Source of the DNA: SKLM01 sp964450435
GTDB lineage: Bacteria; Chloroflexota; Anaerolineae; B4-G1
DNA length: 28,025 nucleotides
Reading direction: 5' to 3'
NCBI GenBank assembly: GCA_964450435.1
Contig: CAYVCX010000039.1
Coordinates: 1-28,025, forward strand
Below are positions 14,790-23,543 of the stretch, in pieces. The notes beneath the pieces are model-generated. The model saw only the letters and a list, made by a program, of their open reading frames with translations. It had not been told where the DNA came from and made no database searches. Made by a program: the position numbers and the translations under genes. The number at the start of each line of letters is the position of its first letter. The first letter of the stretch is position 1.

Positions 14790-15383
14790 ATGACAGCCAC
14801 CAACGACAGGTCAGCGAAGCTGGAGGCCATCGCTGCGGAGATCGCCGCTTGCGCGCGCTGCGAACTGCACGAGGAACGGACCAACGCTGTCCCCGGAGCG
14901 GGAGCTGCGAACGCCGACATCTTCTTCCTCGGCGAAGGTCCAGGCGCCCAAGAGGATCAACAGGGGCTGCCCTTCGTGGGAAGGTCAGGTCAGTTCCTGG
15001 ATGAGCTCCTAAACGGCATCGAGCTGAACCGCGAGAAGGTCTTCATCACAAACGTGGTCAAGTGCCGGCCGCCGGGGAACCGGTCCCCCCACGTGGACGA
15101 AGTTCGAGGGTGTGCGACGTATCTGGACCGGCAACTGGAACTCGTTCGCCCGCGGTTGGTCGTGACGTTGGGCCGGTTTGCGATGGAGCGATTCTTCTCA
15201 TACGGGCGTATCTCGCAGATCCACGGCCAACCCCGTCGGATGGACGGAGTTGTCGTCCTCCCGCTCTACCACCCGGCGGCGGCGTTATACCGCGGCTCGC
15301 TCCGCAGTGTGGTCCAGGAGGATTTCCGGCGTATCCCCGAACTGCTGAAGGATCCGTTAGGCGCCCCCTCCCAAGACAGCTGA
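14790..15383 (+). CDS. Uracil-DNA glycosylase, family 4 (iron-sulfur)
   Basis: The 197-residue protein matches family 4 UDGs, which excise uracil from DNA and start base excision repair. The four cysteine ligands for a [4Fe-4S] cluster are visible: C21 and C24 (CARC), C92 (VVKCRPP) and C108 (RGCATYL). The active-site motif is GEGPGAQED (about 48-56), and the minor-groove motif is HPAAALYR (His161). The ATG follows GGAGACAGCA. Family 4 enzymes are found in thermophiles and many Chloroflexota. It is the last gene of the + block, convergent with the epimerase-like gene. Confidence 0.95.
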   Translation: MTATNDRSAKLEAIAAEIAACARCELHEERTNAVPGAGAANADIFFLGEGPGAQEDQQGLPFVGRSGQFLDELLNGIELNREKVFITNVVKCRPPGNRSPHVDEVRGCATYLDRQLELVRPRLVVTLGRFAMERFFSYGRISQIHGQPRRMDGVVVLPLYHPAAALYRGSLRSVVQEDFRRIPELLKDPLGAPSQDS

Positions 15384-15619
15384 CCACGAACTCCGGAACC
15401 CGATTGACTCCCCGCGGTGGAGGCACAGAGGGGGCTGCGTTGAGCAGCGCGGGCGCACCGGCTCATGCGGACAGGTCAACAGTTGTTCCATCCTGAGCCA
15501 GGTTCCATCCCCCACTCCCAGCAGGATCCTCCCCGGTCCCCGCAGAGGTAGCAGCCCGGAAGGCGGCGCTCCGCTGCATCCCGAGCAGGCCCCCCGACGG
15601 GCGCCCGGGTGGTTCCGAG

Positions 15620-16684
15620 CTAGAGATCGACCGTGCACCCCAGCCCAGGAACCTCCGAGGCGATCAGCCAGCCGTCTTCCAGGCGGAAGCTGGGCTGCGT
15701 GGGATCCCCGAGCAAGTCGAAGTGCCCATCGAGATCGCCGTACCTGACGTTGGGACTGCTCAGAGCGAAGGAGAGACCGGCAGCGGTGAGCAACGCGGGC
15801 TCGTTGACGCAGCTCACCATGGTGCTCATCCGGGCAGTCCGAGCAATCGTGTCGATCTGACGGGCGCAGCGCAACCCACCGCAAGCGGTCAGTTTCACGC
15901 TCATGCCGTCGGCAGCGCGGCGCTGGGCTACCTCCAGGGCCGAACGGGGTCGGATCACGCTCTCGTCGGCCAGGACGGGCACGGGACTCAGCCTGGTGAC
16001 CTGCCGGAGGGCACCTAAATCGTCAGCAGGCGTGGGCTGCTCGAGCATCTCCAGCACGCCCTCAAGGGCTCGGGCCACGCCGAGAGCCTGCTCAACCGTG
16101 TAGCCCTGATCGGCATCCAAGCGGAGGGGGAAGCGGGGGAGCGCGTCGTGGATGGCACGGACGCGCCGCACGTCCTCTTCTGGGTCGAGTCCCCCCTTGA
16201 TCTTGAGGATGCGGAAGCCCTGCTCGGCGCGTCGACGGGCTAACTGGACGGACTCGCGGAGAGGGGCGATACTGATGGTAATGGAGGTCTGGATGCGGCT
16301 GCGGTAGCCGCCGAGCAGCCGGTAGAGGGGCATGCCCGCGGCCAGGCCGAAGAGATCATGGAAGGCGAGGTCGAAGGCGCAGAGAGCGGACGGCGCCCCG
16401 TCGGTGAGTTTACTGAGCTCGTCAAGGGCGAACTCGATGTTCAACGGGTTGAGATCTCTGGCACGCTCGGCGCAGTTCCGGCAGGCACGGATCACCTCCT
16501 CCCGCGTCTCCCCGGTGATAGCCGGGTCGAACGCGCCACAGCCCCAGGCCACGCGGCCCTGCCGCGTCTCGATGCGCAGGAAGACGGCGGTGACACTCTC
16601 TACGGCCTGGGAATGGTACGCCGTCCGATAGGATAGTCGCAGGCCCAAATCAACGGGCAGGACTTCGACTTCGGTGATCTGCAT
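15620..16684 (-). CDS. Enolase-superfamily enzyme, dipeptide-epimerase/MLE-like
   Basis: The 354-residue protein is a mandelate racemase/muconate-lactonizing type enzyme. The capping domain is at the N-terminus. The barrel carries the acid/base KxK (LKIKGG, Lys161 and Lys163), metal ligands Asp190 (RLDADQGY), Glu215 (EQPTPADD) and Asp240 (ADES), and the second-side Lys264 (SVKLTACGG). The C-terminal DLDGHFDL recalls the substrate-determining DxD segment of L-Ala-D/L-Glu-type dipeptide epimerases, so that activity is likelier than muconate cycloisomerization or OSB synthesis. On the minus strand GAGGAGGG lies just before the ATG. No peptidoglycan-recycling peptidase is adjacent, so the substrate is unproven. 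Confidence 0.88.
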   Translation of the reverse strand: MQITEVEVLPVDLGLRLSYRTAYHSQAVESVTAVFLRIETRQGRVAWGCGAFDPAITGETREEVIRACRNCAERARDLNPLNIEFALDELSKLTDGAPSALCAFDLAFHDLFGLAAGMPLYRLLGGYRSRIQTSITISIAPLRESVQLARRRAEQGFRILKIKGGLDPEEDVRRVRAIHDALPRFPLRLDADQGYTVEQALGVARALEGVLEMLEQPTPADDLGALRQVTRLSPVPVLADESVIRPRSALEVAQRRAADGMSVKLTACGGLRCARQIDTIARTARMSTMVSCVNEPALLTAAGLSFALSSPNVRYGDLDGHFDLLGDPTQPSFRLEDGWLIASEVPGLGCTVDL

Positions 16685-16974
16685 TCAGTCCCTCCTCGTG
16701 CCCAGGGTCCTACAGACGGAGTCCGCGCTGAAGACGACGGGCAGGTCGATACCCCACCCTGCGCCGCGGTACTCGCGGCAGGACCGTGAAACACAACCGA
16801 AGATACGGCCCCGTGCGGACGGGATCGGCGAATCGATCCGGTCACGGTCCCAGCCCAGCGGTCGACCGCTCATCCAGCCCTAGCAAGGCTGCCTCGCCAG
16901 AGCACCGATGACGTCAACACCCACCCCGTCCACCGTCGGCGTCCTGCATGCCACCATTGACGACTGCGGATCGG

Positions 16975-18429
16975 CTACCGCCGGTGAACCGTGATCACCG
17001 AGGGAACGAGGGTGAAGGAATCAATCTCGACCCTGACATCACCCGCCACCATCCACATGCCAGTGGAGCCACCTCCGTCCAGATTGAGGGCCACATCGAT
17101 CATGAGATCAGACGCGGCCAGGAAGGCGGCCGTATCGTGCAGACTGAGATGGCCGCGTGGGGCTACGATGAAGAGGATGTTCCCCCCGGTATCCTGTGCG
17201 ACGACGGTGCGGCGGGCCATCTCGCCCCCATCGGAGCGAAGCGGGAAACCCATCACACCTCCCGGTCTAACAAGGACCGGGAACGACTGTACCGCCTGAG
17301 CCAGAGGCTCCGCCGGATCAAAGGGAGCCGACTCCATCCAGCGCACGCTCGCGGCGTCGGCGGCGGTCACGGCGAACATCCCGGCGTAGCCGCCCAGAGG
17401 CGCGCCCCAGCGCGCCCCGTCGCTCACCAGCAGGCCGATGGTCTCACCGCCCTCGTCCCGCGGTGCGAAGTACCCGCCGTTGACGACCAAGAGGGGCTCG
17501 GCCTCGGCACTCCAGCCGGATACGGGTTTGGGGTCGGCTGGATCGTAGCGTATGCGGAATCGGACCTGGCCCGGATCGAGCCGCACGATGCGGAGGCGCT
17601 CGGGCGGGCGCTGCGGATCCGGCGCAACGTCGATCTCGCGCAGCTCGACGCCGGGTTCCACGGACTGCCAGCCGGTATCGGGCAGAGGCGGGGCGGGGTA
17701 CGTGGCCCGGGCCAGGATCTCCAGACGATCGGAGTGAAAGCGGACAGCCTCGACGTGAGCCTCCCCCGCCAGCGGGCCGACGACGGTCAGGGCCCGCAGG
17801 GAACGCTGAACCTCGCGCCCCGCTGGCAACAGCACCCGGGCGAGCGCACCGCTCTCGGGCAGTGCATAGAGCTCCTGGTCCAACACGACCCCGCCCGGGG
17901 ACAGCGTCGCGTGGCCATCGTGGTGCAGAAGGAGCAAGCCCATCCTCTGCCGGCGGAGGCCCAGATGGACATCGCCGTAGAGGACCAACCCCCCGGGCTG
18001 AAGATCGATCTCCAGATCGCGGTAACGCCCAGTCTCAGCCCGATCAGACAGGCCCTGACGGCGTAGGAGCTGGTTGAGGGCGTCCTCGGCGAGGGTGAGC
18101 AGGTAGATCGTCGTACCCGGGGAGGACGCGTCTCCGATCACCGGACCTCCCAGTTGTGCGGGCGTCAGTGTGAGCGGGGCCACGACCCGAGGGGGAAGGG
18201 TGACCGCCACACGATCCTGGGCCTCACCGTCCAGAACCAAGGGCTCCGAATGCGGGGCGAGGGCGCCCTCCAAGGGCCCGACGTGCTCCAGGTTGAGGGC
18301 GACGACCAGCAGACGCGGCTTCAGATTGACGGCGAGCCCAGTCAGAGCCATGCAGGTCAGGAAACCCAGCCCCACGGTGAACAGGAGCCTGACAGCGTAC
18401 CAGAGTCGCCTATTCTGTCCAGAGCTCAT
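16975..18429 (-). CDS. Membrane-anchored phosphodiester glycosidase (NAGPA-domain) protein
   Basis: I chose the ATG at 18429, giving 484 residues, because a clean signal anchor follows (RRLWYAVRLLFTVGLGFLTCMALTGL); an in-frame extension to 18576 does not look protein-like. The middle part (about 80-245) contains TLAEDALNQLLRRQG and alternating beta strands, reminiscent of lipid-binding YpmS/LmeA-type domains (tentative). The C-terminal domain (about 290-484) is of the NAGPA/DUF2233 type, with VVNGGYF (315-321) and the signature LNLDGGGSTGMW. NAGPA enzymes remove GlcNAc from phosphodiesters; bacterial relatives act on exopolysaccharides or teichoic-acid-like polymers. The protein probably works on the outer face of the membrane on cell-surface glycans (inference). 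Confidence 0.85.
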   Translation of the reverse strand: MSSGQNRRLWYAVRLLFTVGLGFLTCMALTGLAVNLKPRLLVVALNLEHVGPLEGALAPHSEPLVLDGEAQDRVAVTLPPRVVAPLTLTPAQLGGPVIGDASSPGTTIYLLTLAEDALNQLLRRQGLSDRAETGRYRDLEIDLQPGGLVLYGDVHLGLRRQRMGLLLLHHDGHATLSPGGVVLDQELYALPESGALARVLLPAGREVQRSLRALTVVGPLAGEAHVEAVRFHSDRLEILARATYPAPPLPDTGWQSVEPGVELREIDVAPDPQRPPERLRIVRLDPGQVRFRIRYDPADPKPVSGWSAEAEPLLVVNGGYFAPRDEGGETIGLLVSDGARWGAPLGGYAGMFAVTAADAASVRWMESAPFDPAEPLAQAVQSFPVLVRPGGVMGFPLRSDGGEMARRTVVAQDTGGNILFIVAPRGHLSLHDTAAFLAASDLMIDVALNLDGGGSTGMWMVAGDVRVEIDSFTLVPSVITVHRR

Positions 18430-18783
18430 GGAATCCACCAGCAACAGGCGGCACGCGAAATGCGCGTGGGAAGAGGCCGGTTCGGAATCAAAGAGGCAAT
18501 CCTGGCGGACGACGGATCGGCGGCCAGCGGCGCAGGGCGGGCAGAAGGATGGGGCCAGCAGACAGCTCCACGCCACGCGAGCAAGCGGTCTGGTCGGTCG
18601 TTACACGTGGGTAGCGAGCCAGCAAGAGAAACGTTCACAGCAAGCATGCCGCGACACCCCGTTCGCCGACGTCAATGCCAGCGGGCGCTGTCATCTCGTT
18701 GTGTCCCTCTGGCTGGAGCCGCCTCAGTCCCCGCTACGCTGCTGCGGCAGCCCACACACAACAGGAGTCAGATGGGGGGCCAG
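18430..18783. other. Spacer between the PAC2 gene and the NAGPA-domain gene
   Basis: These 354 bases lack a gene I can support. The NAGPA reading frame stays open for 49 codons upstream, but the translation lacks a plausible domain and has no ribosome site. I see no clear -10/-35 pair or T-tract terminator on the minus strand. Confidence 0.4.
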
Positions 18784-19716
18784 CTACCCCTCCGAACGGC
18801 CCATGCCATCAGAGTCGTCGAAGATGTCTCCGAGGGCATCCTCCCACGCCTGTCCGAGGGGGTCGAAGGAGCGCTCCTCGAACTCCTCGTTCACCTCCTC
18901 CATGAAGGGTTTCACCACATTGGGCAGCTTGTTCTCCAACTGCGCCATACGCGAGTGCCACGCCGCGATGAGCTCGGCGCTGCGACTCTCAAGCTCAGAC
19001 AGATCGAGATCCAGCCCGAACATGTAATCGAGCCGGCGCATCAGATCGTACCAAGCCTTAAAGTCCTCCTCGGCGGAGACTCGCTGGATCGTCGAGGAGG
19101 CCTCGGAGAAGTCGTAGGCCGGGACCATGGCGTAGAGAGCGACCAGCTCAATGCCTCGCGCCTCGGCCTGATCGGCCAGGTAGACGCCGATGGTCGCCCC
19201 GCCCTCGTAGTTGGAGAGCCTGAGGGCGTAGCCTTCCAGCTCCTCCTTCATCTCCGGGAGGCTGTAGACACACGATATCTCTCGATCCCTATCGTAGGGC
19301 ATGGGCCCATTGACGCCAGCGACGATGGCGACCCTCTCCACTCCCAGAGCTTCCACCGCGTCGAGGAAGGCCTCGGCATAGCGTTCGACGTTCATGTGCG
19401 GCTCATCGCCGATGAAGATGAGAAGGTCGTTCGCGGCATCGCCGGAGAGGTAGAAGGCGTTTGTGCGCTCCTGCAGCTCCATGCAATACCCCTCCTCGAG
19501 TCTGACCATGGGTCTCAGAAGGTCGTGCGTTCCGGGGAACTGGAACAGGTAGTACGCGTCGGGCTCCAATTCCCCGATGTGCCGCGCGTCGGTCAATTCG
19601 ATGAGGTACTGGGCCAGACCAGACGAGACCTCCCCCGCATCCGCCCATTGGTACCAACCTGCGATCATGCACCTGGCCGAGCCAGGCTTCTCCCAAAGCT
19701 CAAGTGAATCATCCAT
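18784..19716 (-). CDS. PAC2-family protein
   Basis: The 310-residue protein resembles the PAC2 family (proteasome-assembly-chaperone 2 fold). Typical features are the opening strand ARCMIAGWYQWADAGEVSSGLAQYLIE, the FQFPGTHDLLRP segment, DLLIFIGDEPHMN and the central VAIVAGVNGPMPYDR. PAC2 proteins form purine-nucleoside-phosphorylase-like folds and occur in bacteria without an obvious proteasome, where their job is unclear. The C-terminus is highly acidic. The start is ATG 19716; a TTG at 19734 is the alternative, because GAGGGAGA abuts the ATG and the better-spaced GGGAG lies further up. A promoter on this strand is at 19849-19877. Confidence 0.83.
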   Translation of the reverse strand: MDDSLELWEKPGSARCMIAGWYQWADAGEVSSGLAQYLIELTDARHIGELEPDAYYLFQFPGTHDLLRPMVRLEEGYCMELQERTNAFYLSGDAANDLLIFIGDEPHMNVERYAEAFLDAVEALGVERVAIVAGVNGPMPYDRDREISCVYSLPEMKEELEGYALRLSNYEGGATIGVYLADQAEARGIELVALYAMVPAYDFSEASSTIQRVSAEEDFKAWYDLMRRLDYMFGLDLDLSELESRSAELIAAWHSRMAQLENKLPNVVKPFMEEVNEEFEERSFDPLGQAWEDALGDIFDDSDGMGRSEG

Positions 19717-19848
19717 TCTCCCTCGCTCTCCCAAAGCTAGAAGCGATGCGGGGCGATTTCGCGACAGCCCATGCCGATCGCCTCAGTCGTCCAGAAACGC
19801 GGAGAGGGGCGGTTGCCAAGCAGGTCGCTCCTCTCCGACGACAGGCAT

Positions 19849-19877
19849 ATTATAGCGCAACTGGGGAAGGCTTTCCA
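19849..19877 (-). promoter_or_regulatory. Promoter for the PAC2 gene (minus strand)
   Basis: On the minus strand a perfect TATAAT (19849-19854) is preceded by a 17-base spacer and TGGAAA (19872-19877; four of six to consensus). Transcription would start near 19842, about 126 bases before the PAC2 start. It may also serve the NAGPA-domain and epimerase-like genes downstream. Confidence 0.6.
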
Positions 19878-19901
19878 GCGTGCGCGGGATGGATGGTGAA
19901 T

Positions 19902-19936
19902 TGCAGACTGCACATTGCGAAGTGCAGATTGCAGAT
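19902..19936. repeat. Heptanucleotide tandem repeat, TGCAGAT type (5 units)
   Basis: Five uninterrupted 7-base units read TGCAGAC, TGCACAT, TGCGAAG, TGCAGAT, TGCAGAT. It sits in the spacer between the arfB-like and PAC2 genes, just upstream of the minus-strand promoter. A second heptad repeat with a different unit lies at 25460-25494. Confidence 0.75.
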
Positions 19937-20021
19937 TCGAGGGCGGGCTTCTGTGAGCTGCACTGCGCGGAAGCGCCTGCCACGAACCACGACGGCCTCG
20001 GGGGGAGCGCTACAAGACGCT

Positions 20022-20447
20022 TCAGAGGGCGTCGGGGGGAGGGGTGTAGCGGCGGCGGCGTTTCCTCTCGGCATGATGGCGCTTGTTCGCCAGGCGGCGC
20101 CTCTCCGACGCAGCCGTCCGCCGGGTCCTGCGGCGAGGCCTGGGCTTCTCGGCCGCCCGGCGGACCAGATCGACCAGGCGGGCCATAGCTTCCTGGCGGT
20201 TGCGGGCCTGGGACCGGTGGCTGCTGGCCTCAATGAGCAGATCGCCCTCCTTGGTCATGCGACTCCCGGCGAGCTCGATCAGCCGGCGGTGGACATCCTC
20301 GGGGAGCGACGCCCGGCTCAGGTCGAGGCGAAGCTGGACGGCTGTGGCTGCCCGGTCGGCCTTCTGCCCGCCCGGTCCTGAGGAGCGGGTGAAGGTGACA
20401 TCGATGGCACGCTCGTCAATGGCGAGGCTGGGGGTGATGCGAATCAT
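20022..20447 (-). CDS. arfB: Peptidyl-tRNA hydrolase ArfB-like (class I release-factor domain)
   Basis: The 141-residue protein has the release-factor GGQ motif in FTRSSGPGGQKADRAATAVQLRLDL (about 19-43) and a long basic C-terminal tail (RRRTRRTAASERRRLANKRHHAERKRRRR). ArfB hydrolyses peptidyl-tRNA on stalled ribosomes; the basic tail probes the empty mRNA channel. The length and the lack of a stop-codon-recognition domain separate it from RF1/RF2. The start is an ATG; the ribosome site is weak (GATCAACCC). It is not tightly coupled to its neighbours. Confidence 0.92.
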   Translation of the reverse strand: MIRITPSLAIDERAIDVTFTRSSGPGGQKADRAATAVQLRLDLSRASLPEDVHRRLIELAGSRMTKEGDLLIEASSHRSQARNRQEAMARLVDLVRRAAEKPRPRRRTRRTAASERRRLANKRHHAERKRRRRYTPPPDAL

Positions 20448-20458
20448 GGGTTGATCGC

Positions 20459-20487
20459 TCCTGGGTCACGCCACACGCGACCTGAAA
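20459..20487 (+). pseudogene. Short relic matching the 5' part of the PfkB-family gene
   Basis: These 29 bases match 11775-11803 inside the PfkB gene at 26 of 29 positions. The three differences all fall at third codon positions and are silent (CTG/CTC, ACA/ACG, AAA/AAG), so both encode LGHATRDLK. Upstream the frame meets TGA at once, and downstream the PfkB resemblance stops. It is most simply a decayed fragment of a PfkB-family copy; chance or convergent conservation cannot be excluded. Confidence 0.45.
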
Positions 20488-20618
20488 TGCGCGCCGGTCG
20501 GCATCGCCATCAAAAAAACCAGCTCAGCACCAAGCTCAACGCAAAGAGAGTCGACGGCGAAATCAGCGCAGGACGAGGCTCGAATGCCTTGATGCCTTGA
20601 GCGACCGTGCCAGCATCA

Positions 20619-21359
20619 TCAGCCGCCGAGCGCCGCCACGACGGCCACGATGAGGGGGGCCGCGGCAAGGGCGGGAAGGAGATTGCCGGTGCGGATCTCC
20701 TTGACCTGCAACAGGCCCAGCCCCAGGGCCAGCATGAGGACGCCTCCGGTCGCGGTCATCTCGAGGACCATAGGGTCGGTGAGGACTGCATCGGCCCAGC
20801 CCGCGCCCAGCGTCAGGGCGCCCTGGTAGGCGAGGACAGTAAGGGCGGAGAAGATGACCCCAGGGCCCAGGGTGGACGCAAAGGCGAGCGCGGCGAAGCC
20901 GTCCATGGTCGATTTGATGGCCAGCAGTGTGTAATCTCCGGCGAGGCCGTCCTGGATCGAACCGAGAATGGTCATTGGGCCCACGCAGAAGAGGAGGCTC
21001 GCGGTGAGGAATCCGTGGCTGAACCGCGTCGCAGCGCCCCGTGTCTCGGCGGCGGGCTCCGCGTCAAACGCACGATCCTCAACGCCGGTGCGCTGCTGAA
21101 GCCAGCGCCCGACGTGGTCAATGCCCTTCTCGATGCGGAGCAGCTCGCCTGCGATGCCGCCGAGCAGGAGGCTACCCAGCACGATGAGGACGTTGTCGGT
21201 GGAAAGAGAGAGCTGCACCCCGATGACAATCGTCAACAGGCCCAGGGCGTGCATAATCGTCTCCCGCATCCTCTCCGGGAGACGGGCCCCGAGCAGCGTG
21301 CCCAGAATGCCGCCGATGACGACGGTGATGACGTTGATGACGGTGCCAGTAGCGACCAT
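20619..21359 (-). CDS. DUF554-family membrane protein
   Basis: The 246-residue protein is a multi-pass membrane protein of the DUF554 type, predicted as a transporter-like protein of unknown substrate. It opens with TGTVINVITVVIGGILGTLLG, typical of the family. Other family-like segments are ALGLLTIVIGVQLSL, GSLLLGGIAGELLRIE, FLTASLLFCVGPMTILGSIQDGL and IKSTMDGFAALAFASTLG. About six or seven hydrophobic helices are visible. On the minus strand AAAGGG lies 6 bases before the ATG. Promoter elements for it are at 21405-21432, divergent from signal peptidase. Confidence 0.93.
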   Translation of the reverse strand: MVATGTVINVITVVIGGILGTLLGARLPERMRETIMHALGLLTIVIGVQLSLSTDNVLIVLGSLLLGGIAGELLRIEKGIDHVGRWLQQRTGVEDRAFDAEPAAETRGAATRFSHGFLTASLLFCVGPMTILGSIQDGLAGDYTLLAIKSTMDGFAALAFASTLGPGVIFSALTVLAYQGALTLGAGWADAVLTDPMVLEMTATGGVLMLALGLGLLQVKEIRTGNLLPALAAAPLIVAVVAALGG

Positions 21360-21404
21360 GGTGACCCTTTCTGATGGCCGGCGTGCTTCGCCTCGACGGT
21401 GGTT

Positions 21405-21432
21405 ATTCTACCGGTGCGGGCGGGAAAGTCAA
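21405..21432 (-). promoter_or_regulatory. Promoter for the DUF554 gene (minus strand)
   Basis: On the minus strand TTGACT (21427-21432) is followed after 16 bases by TAGAAT (21405-21410), each five of six to consensus. The DUF554 start is about 45 bases downstream of the -10 box. The divergent lepB promoter begins only 12 bases away, so one regulator could affect both. Confidence 0.65.
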
Positions 21433-21444
21433 TCACCCGTCGGC

Positions 21445-21473
21445 TTGTTGGGTTCGACTCTCTGTACTATAAT
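21445..21473 (+). promoter_or_regulatory. Promoter for the signal peptidase gene
   Basis: TTGTTG (21445-21450), a 17-base spacer and a perfect TATAAT (21468-21473) fit a sigma-70-type promoter. Transcription would start near 21480, only about 4 bases before the ATG at 21484, which bears on the start choice for lepB. Confidence 0.6.
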
Positions 21474-21483
21474 GCCGTCCACT

Positions 21484-22131
21484 ATGTCAAAGAGTGGAAA
21501 CGAGTCTTTTGGAGAGCCGTCATTGGGGCAGTCACGGACAGTGCACTCGTTGGGCCCATCAGAAAGCGAGCCGCCGTCTCCTCGCCGCCCATCCGGAGGG
21601 CGCTCGCTGTTGCGGGAACTGCTGGAGACGGCCCTACTGGCCCTTATCGTGTTCGTGGGCCTCAATGCACTGACCGGACGCTTTCAGGTGCGCGGGTCGA
21701 GCATGGAACCGACGCTGCAGGATGGGCAGTATCTGGTAATCAGCAAGCTGGCATACTGGCTTGGCCCACCAGAGCGGGGGGACATCGTCGTGTTCCACCC
21801 ACCTACCGACGCCTCTGACGACTACATCAAGCGCATCGTGGGGCTCCCCGGAGAGCAGGTGAGGATCGACGGTGGAGAGATACACGTCGATGGGGTGCCG
21901 CTGGAGGAGACGTACGTCATTGAGCGAGGCCCGTACTCGGGCACATGGAAGCTGGGAGCGAACGAGTACTTCGTGCTCGGCGACAATCGCGGCAACTCCA
22001 GCGACTCACACACGTGGGGGACGCTCCCGAGGGAGAACATCATCGGCAAGGCGTGGCTCTCTTACTGGCCGCCGGAGGAATGGGGACTGATTGAGCACGA
22101 GGACTTCCCGACACCCGCGCGCCGAAAGTAG
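21484..22131 (+). CDS. lepB: Signal peptidase I
   Basis: From the ATG at 21484 the protein has 215 residues: a proline-rich cytoplasmic N-terminus, one membrane helix (ETALLALIVFVGLNAL, about 48-63), then the S26 catalytic domain outside. Catalytic Ser73 is in GSSMEPTL and the general-base Lys116 in YIKRIVGLPG; the box GDNRGNSSDSHTWG is also present. It removes signal peptides from exported proteins. The start is uncertain: the promoter would make the ATG almost leaderless, while an in-frame TTG at 21523 has GGAGAG 6 bases upstream and would give 202 residues. Both leave the catalytic domain intact. deoC follows 81 bases later. Confidence 0.95.
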   Translation: MSKSGNESFGEPSLGQSRTVHSLGPSESEPPSPRRPSGGRSLLRELLETALLALIVFVGLNALTGRFQVRGSSMEPTLQDGQYLVISKLAYWLGPPERGDIVVFHPPTDASDDYIKRIVGLPGEQVRIDGGEIHVDGVPLEETYVIERGPYSGTWKLGANEYFVLGDNRGNSSDSHTWGTLPRENIIGKAWLSYWPPEEWGLIEHEDFPTPARRK

Positions 22132-22212
22132 GGTGGTACGGAGGGGGCGAACTCCCGAAGGCGTAATGGTAAGGAAACGGCCAGCGGTCACCAGAAGAAG
22201 AGGGAGGAATCT

Positions 22213-22878
22213 ATGAAGGGGAGTGAGATTGCCCGTCTGATCGATCACACGATGCTGAGCGCAGACGCCACGCCGGCCGAGATCGAGCGGTTATGTGAGG
22301 AGGCGCTGCAGCACCGATTCGCCTGTGTGTGCGTCAATCCAGCGTACGTGCCGCTGGCGGCGGCGAAGCTGGGGGACACGGACGTGGGGATCGCTACAAC
22401 CATCGGCTTCCCGCTCGGCGCGACGACCGCTACAGCCAAGGTGTGTGAAGCCGAGCAGGCTCTGAAGGACGGCGCCACCGAGCTGGACATGGTGTTGTTC
22501 ATCGGTGCGTTGAAGGCCGGAGAGCGGGAGCTGGTCTCCGAGGACATCGCCGCGGTCGCCACAGCGTGTCACGACGGAGGCGCGCTGCTGAAGGTGATCA
22601 TTGAGACAGCGCTGTTGAGCGACGAGGAGAAGGTCCTCGCGTGCGACATCGCTCAGGACGCCGGCGCCGATTTTGTCAAGACATCGACGGGTTTCGCCGC
22701 ATCGGGAGCCAAGGTGGAGGACGTGCGCCTGATGCGTGAGGCGGTGGGGCCGCAGATCGGTGTGAAGGCTGCCGGCGGCATCCACAGCTACGATGAGGCG
22801 ATGGCGATGATCGAAGCAGGCGCGAACCGCATAGGTGCCAGCGCGGGGGTGGACATCGTCGCCGGGGCCCCGGCCTGA
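22213..22878 (+). CDS. deoC: Deoxyribose-phosphate aldolase
   Basis: The 221-residue protein is a class I aldolase that splits 2-deoxyribose 5-phosphate to glyceraldehyde 3-phosphate and acetaldehyde in deoxynucleoside catabolism. It has the opening IDHTML, Asp92 (TELDMV), the Schiff-base Lys156 (DFVKTSTGF) and Lys185 (GVKAAGGI), plus the phosphate-binding end RIGASAGVDIV. AGGGAGGA precedes the ATG at good spacing. No other deo genes are adjacent. Confidence 0.97.
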   Translation: MKGSEIARLIDHTMLSADATPAEIERLCEEALQHRFACVCVNPAYVPLAAAKLGDTDVGIATTIGFPLGATTATAKVCEAEQALKDGATELDMVLFIGALKAGERELVSEDIAAVATACHDGGALLKVIIETALLSDEEKVLACDIAQDAGADFVKTSTGFAASGAKVEDVRLMREAVGPQIGVKAAGGIHSYDEAMAMIEAGANRIGASAGVDIVAGAPA

Positions 22879-22913
22879 CGGGGACGGCGCGCGTGCCGCC
22901 GCGCGGAGCGGGC

Positions 22914-22939
22914 GCCGATGCCGACACGGGCGCATCGGC
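22914..22939 (+). repeat. 8-bp hairpin between deoC and the poly-Glu gene
   Basis: GCCGATGC (22914-22921) and GCATCGGC (22932-22939) pair perfectly around a ten-base loop, with only TTT (22943-22945) after it. It may act as a weak terminator for deoC or as a leader hairpin for the next gene, whose ATG is 26 bases on. Confidence 0.4.
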
Positions 22940-22964
22940 CCAGTTTGAAGGGAGGACGGCTGTC

Positions 22965-23535
<571 letters not shown>

Positions 23536-23543
<8 letters not shown>

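Noticed and set aside
16779..16795. GTGAAACA, resembling the right half of parS
   Set aside because: The preceding eight bases (GCAGGACC) bear almost no match to the left half.
16948..19707. Long + strand open frames opposite the NAGPA-domain and PAC2 genes
   Set aside because: The minus-strand products carry clear motifs; the + strand translations are low-complexity shadows.
20500..20545. T-run on the minus strand after AGCT-containing sequence, as a possible terminator of the DUF554 gene
   Set aside because: Only about four base pairs can form before the T run; too weak to list as a terminator.
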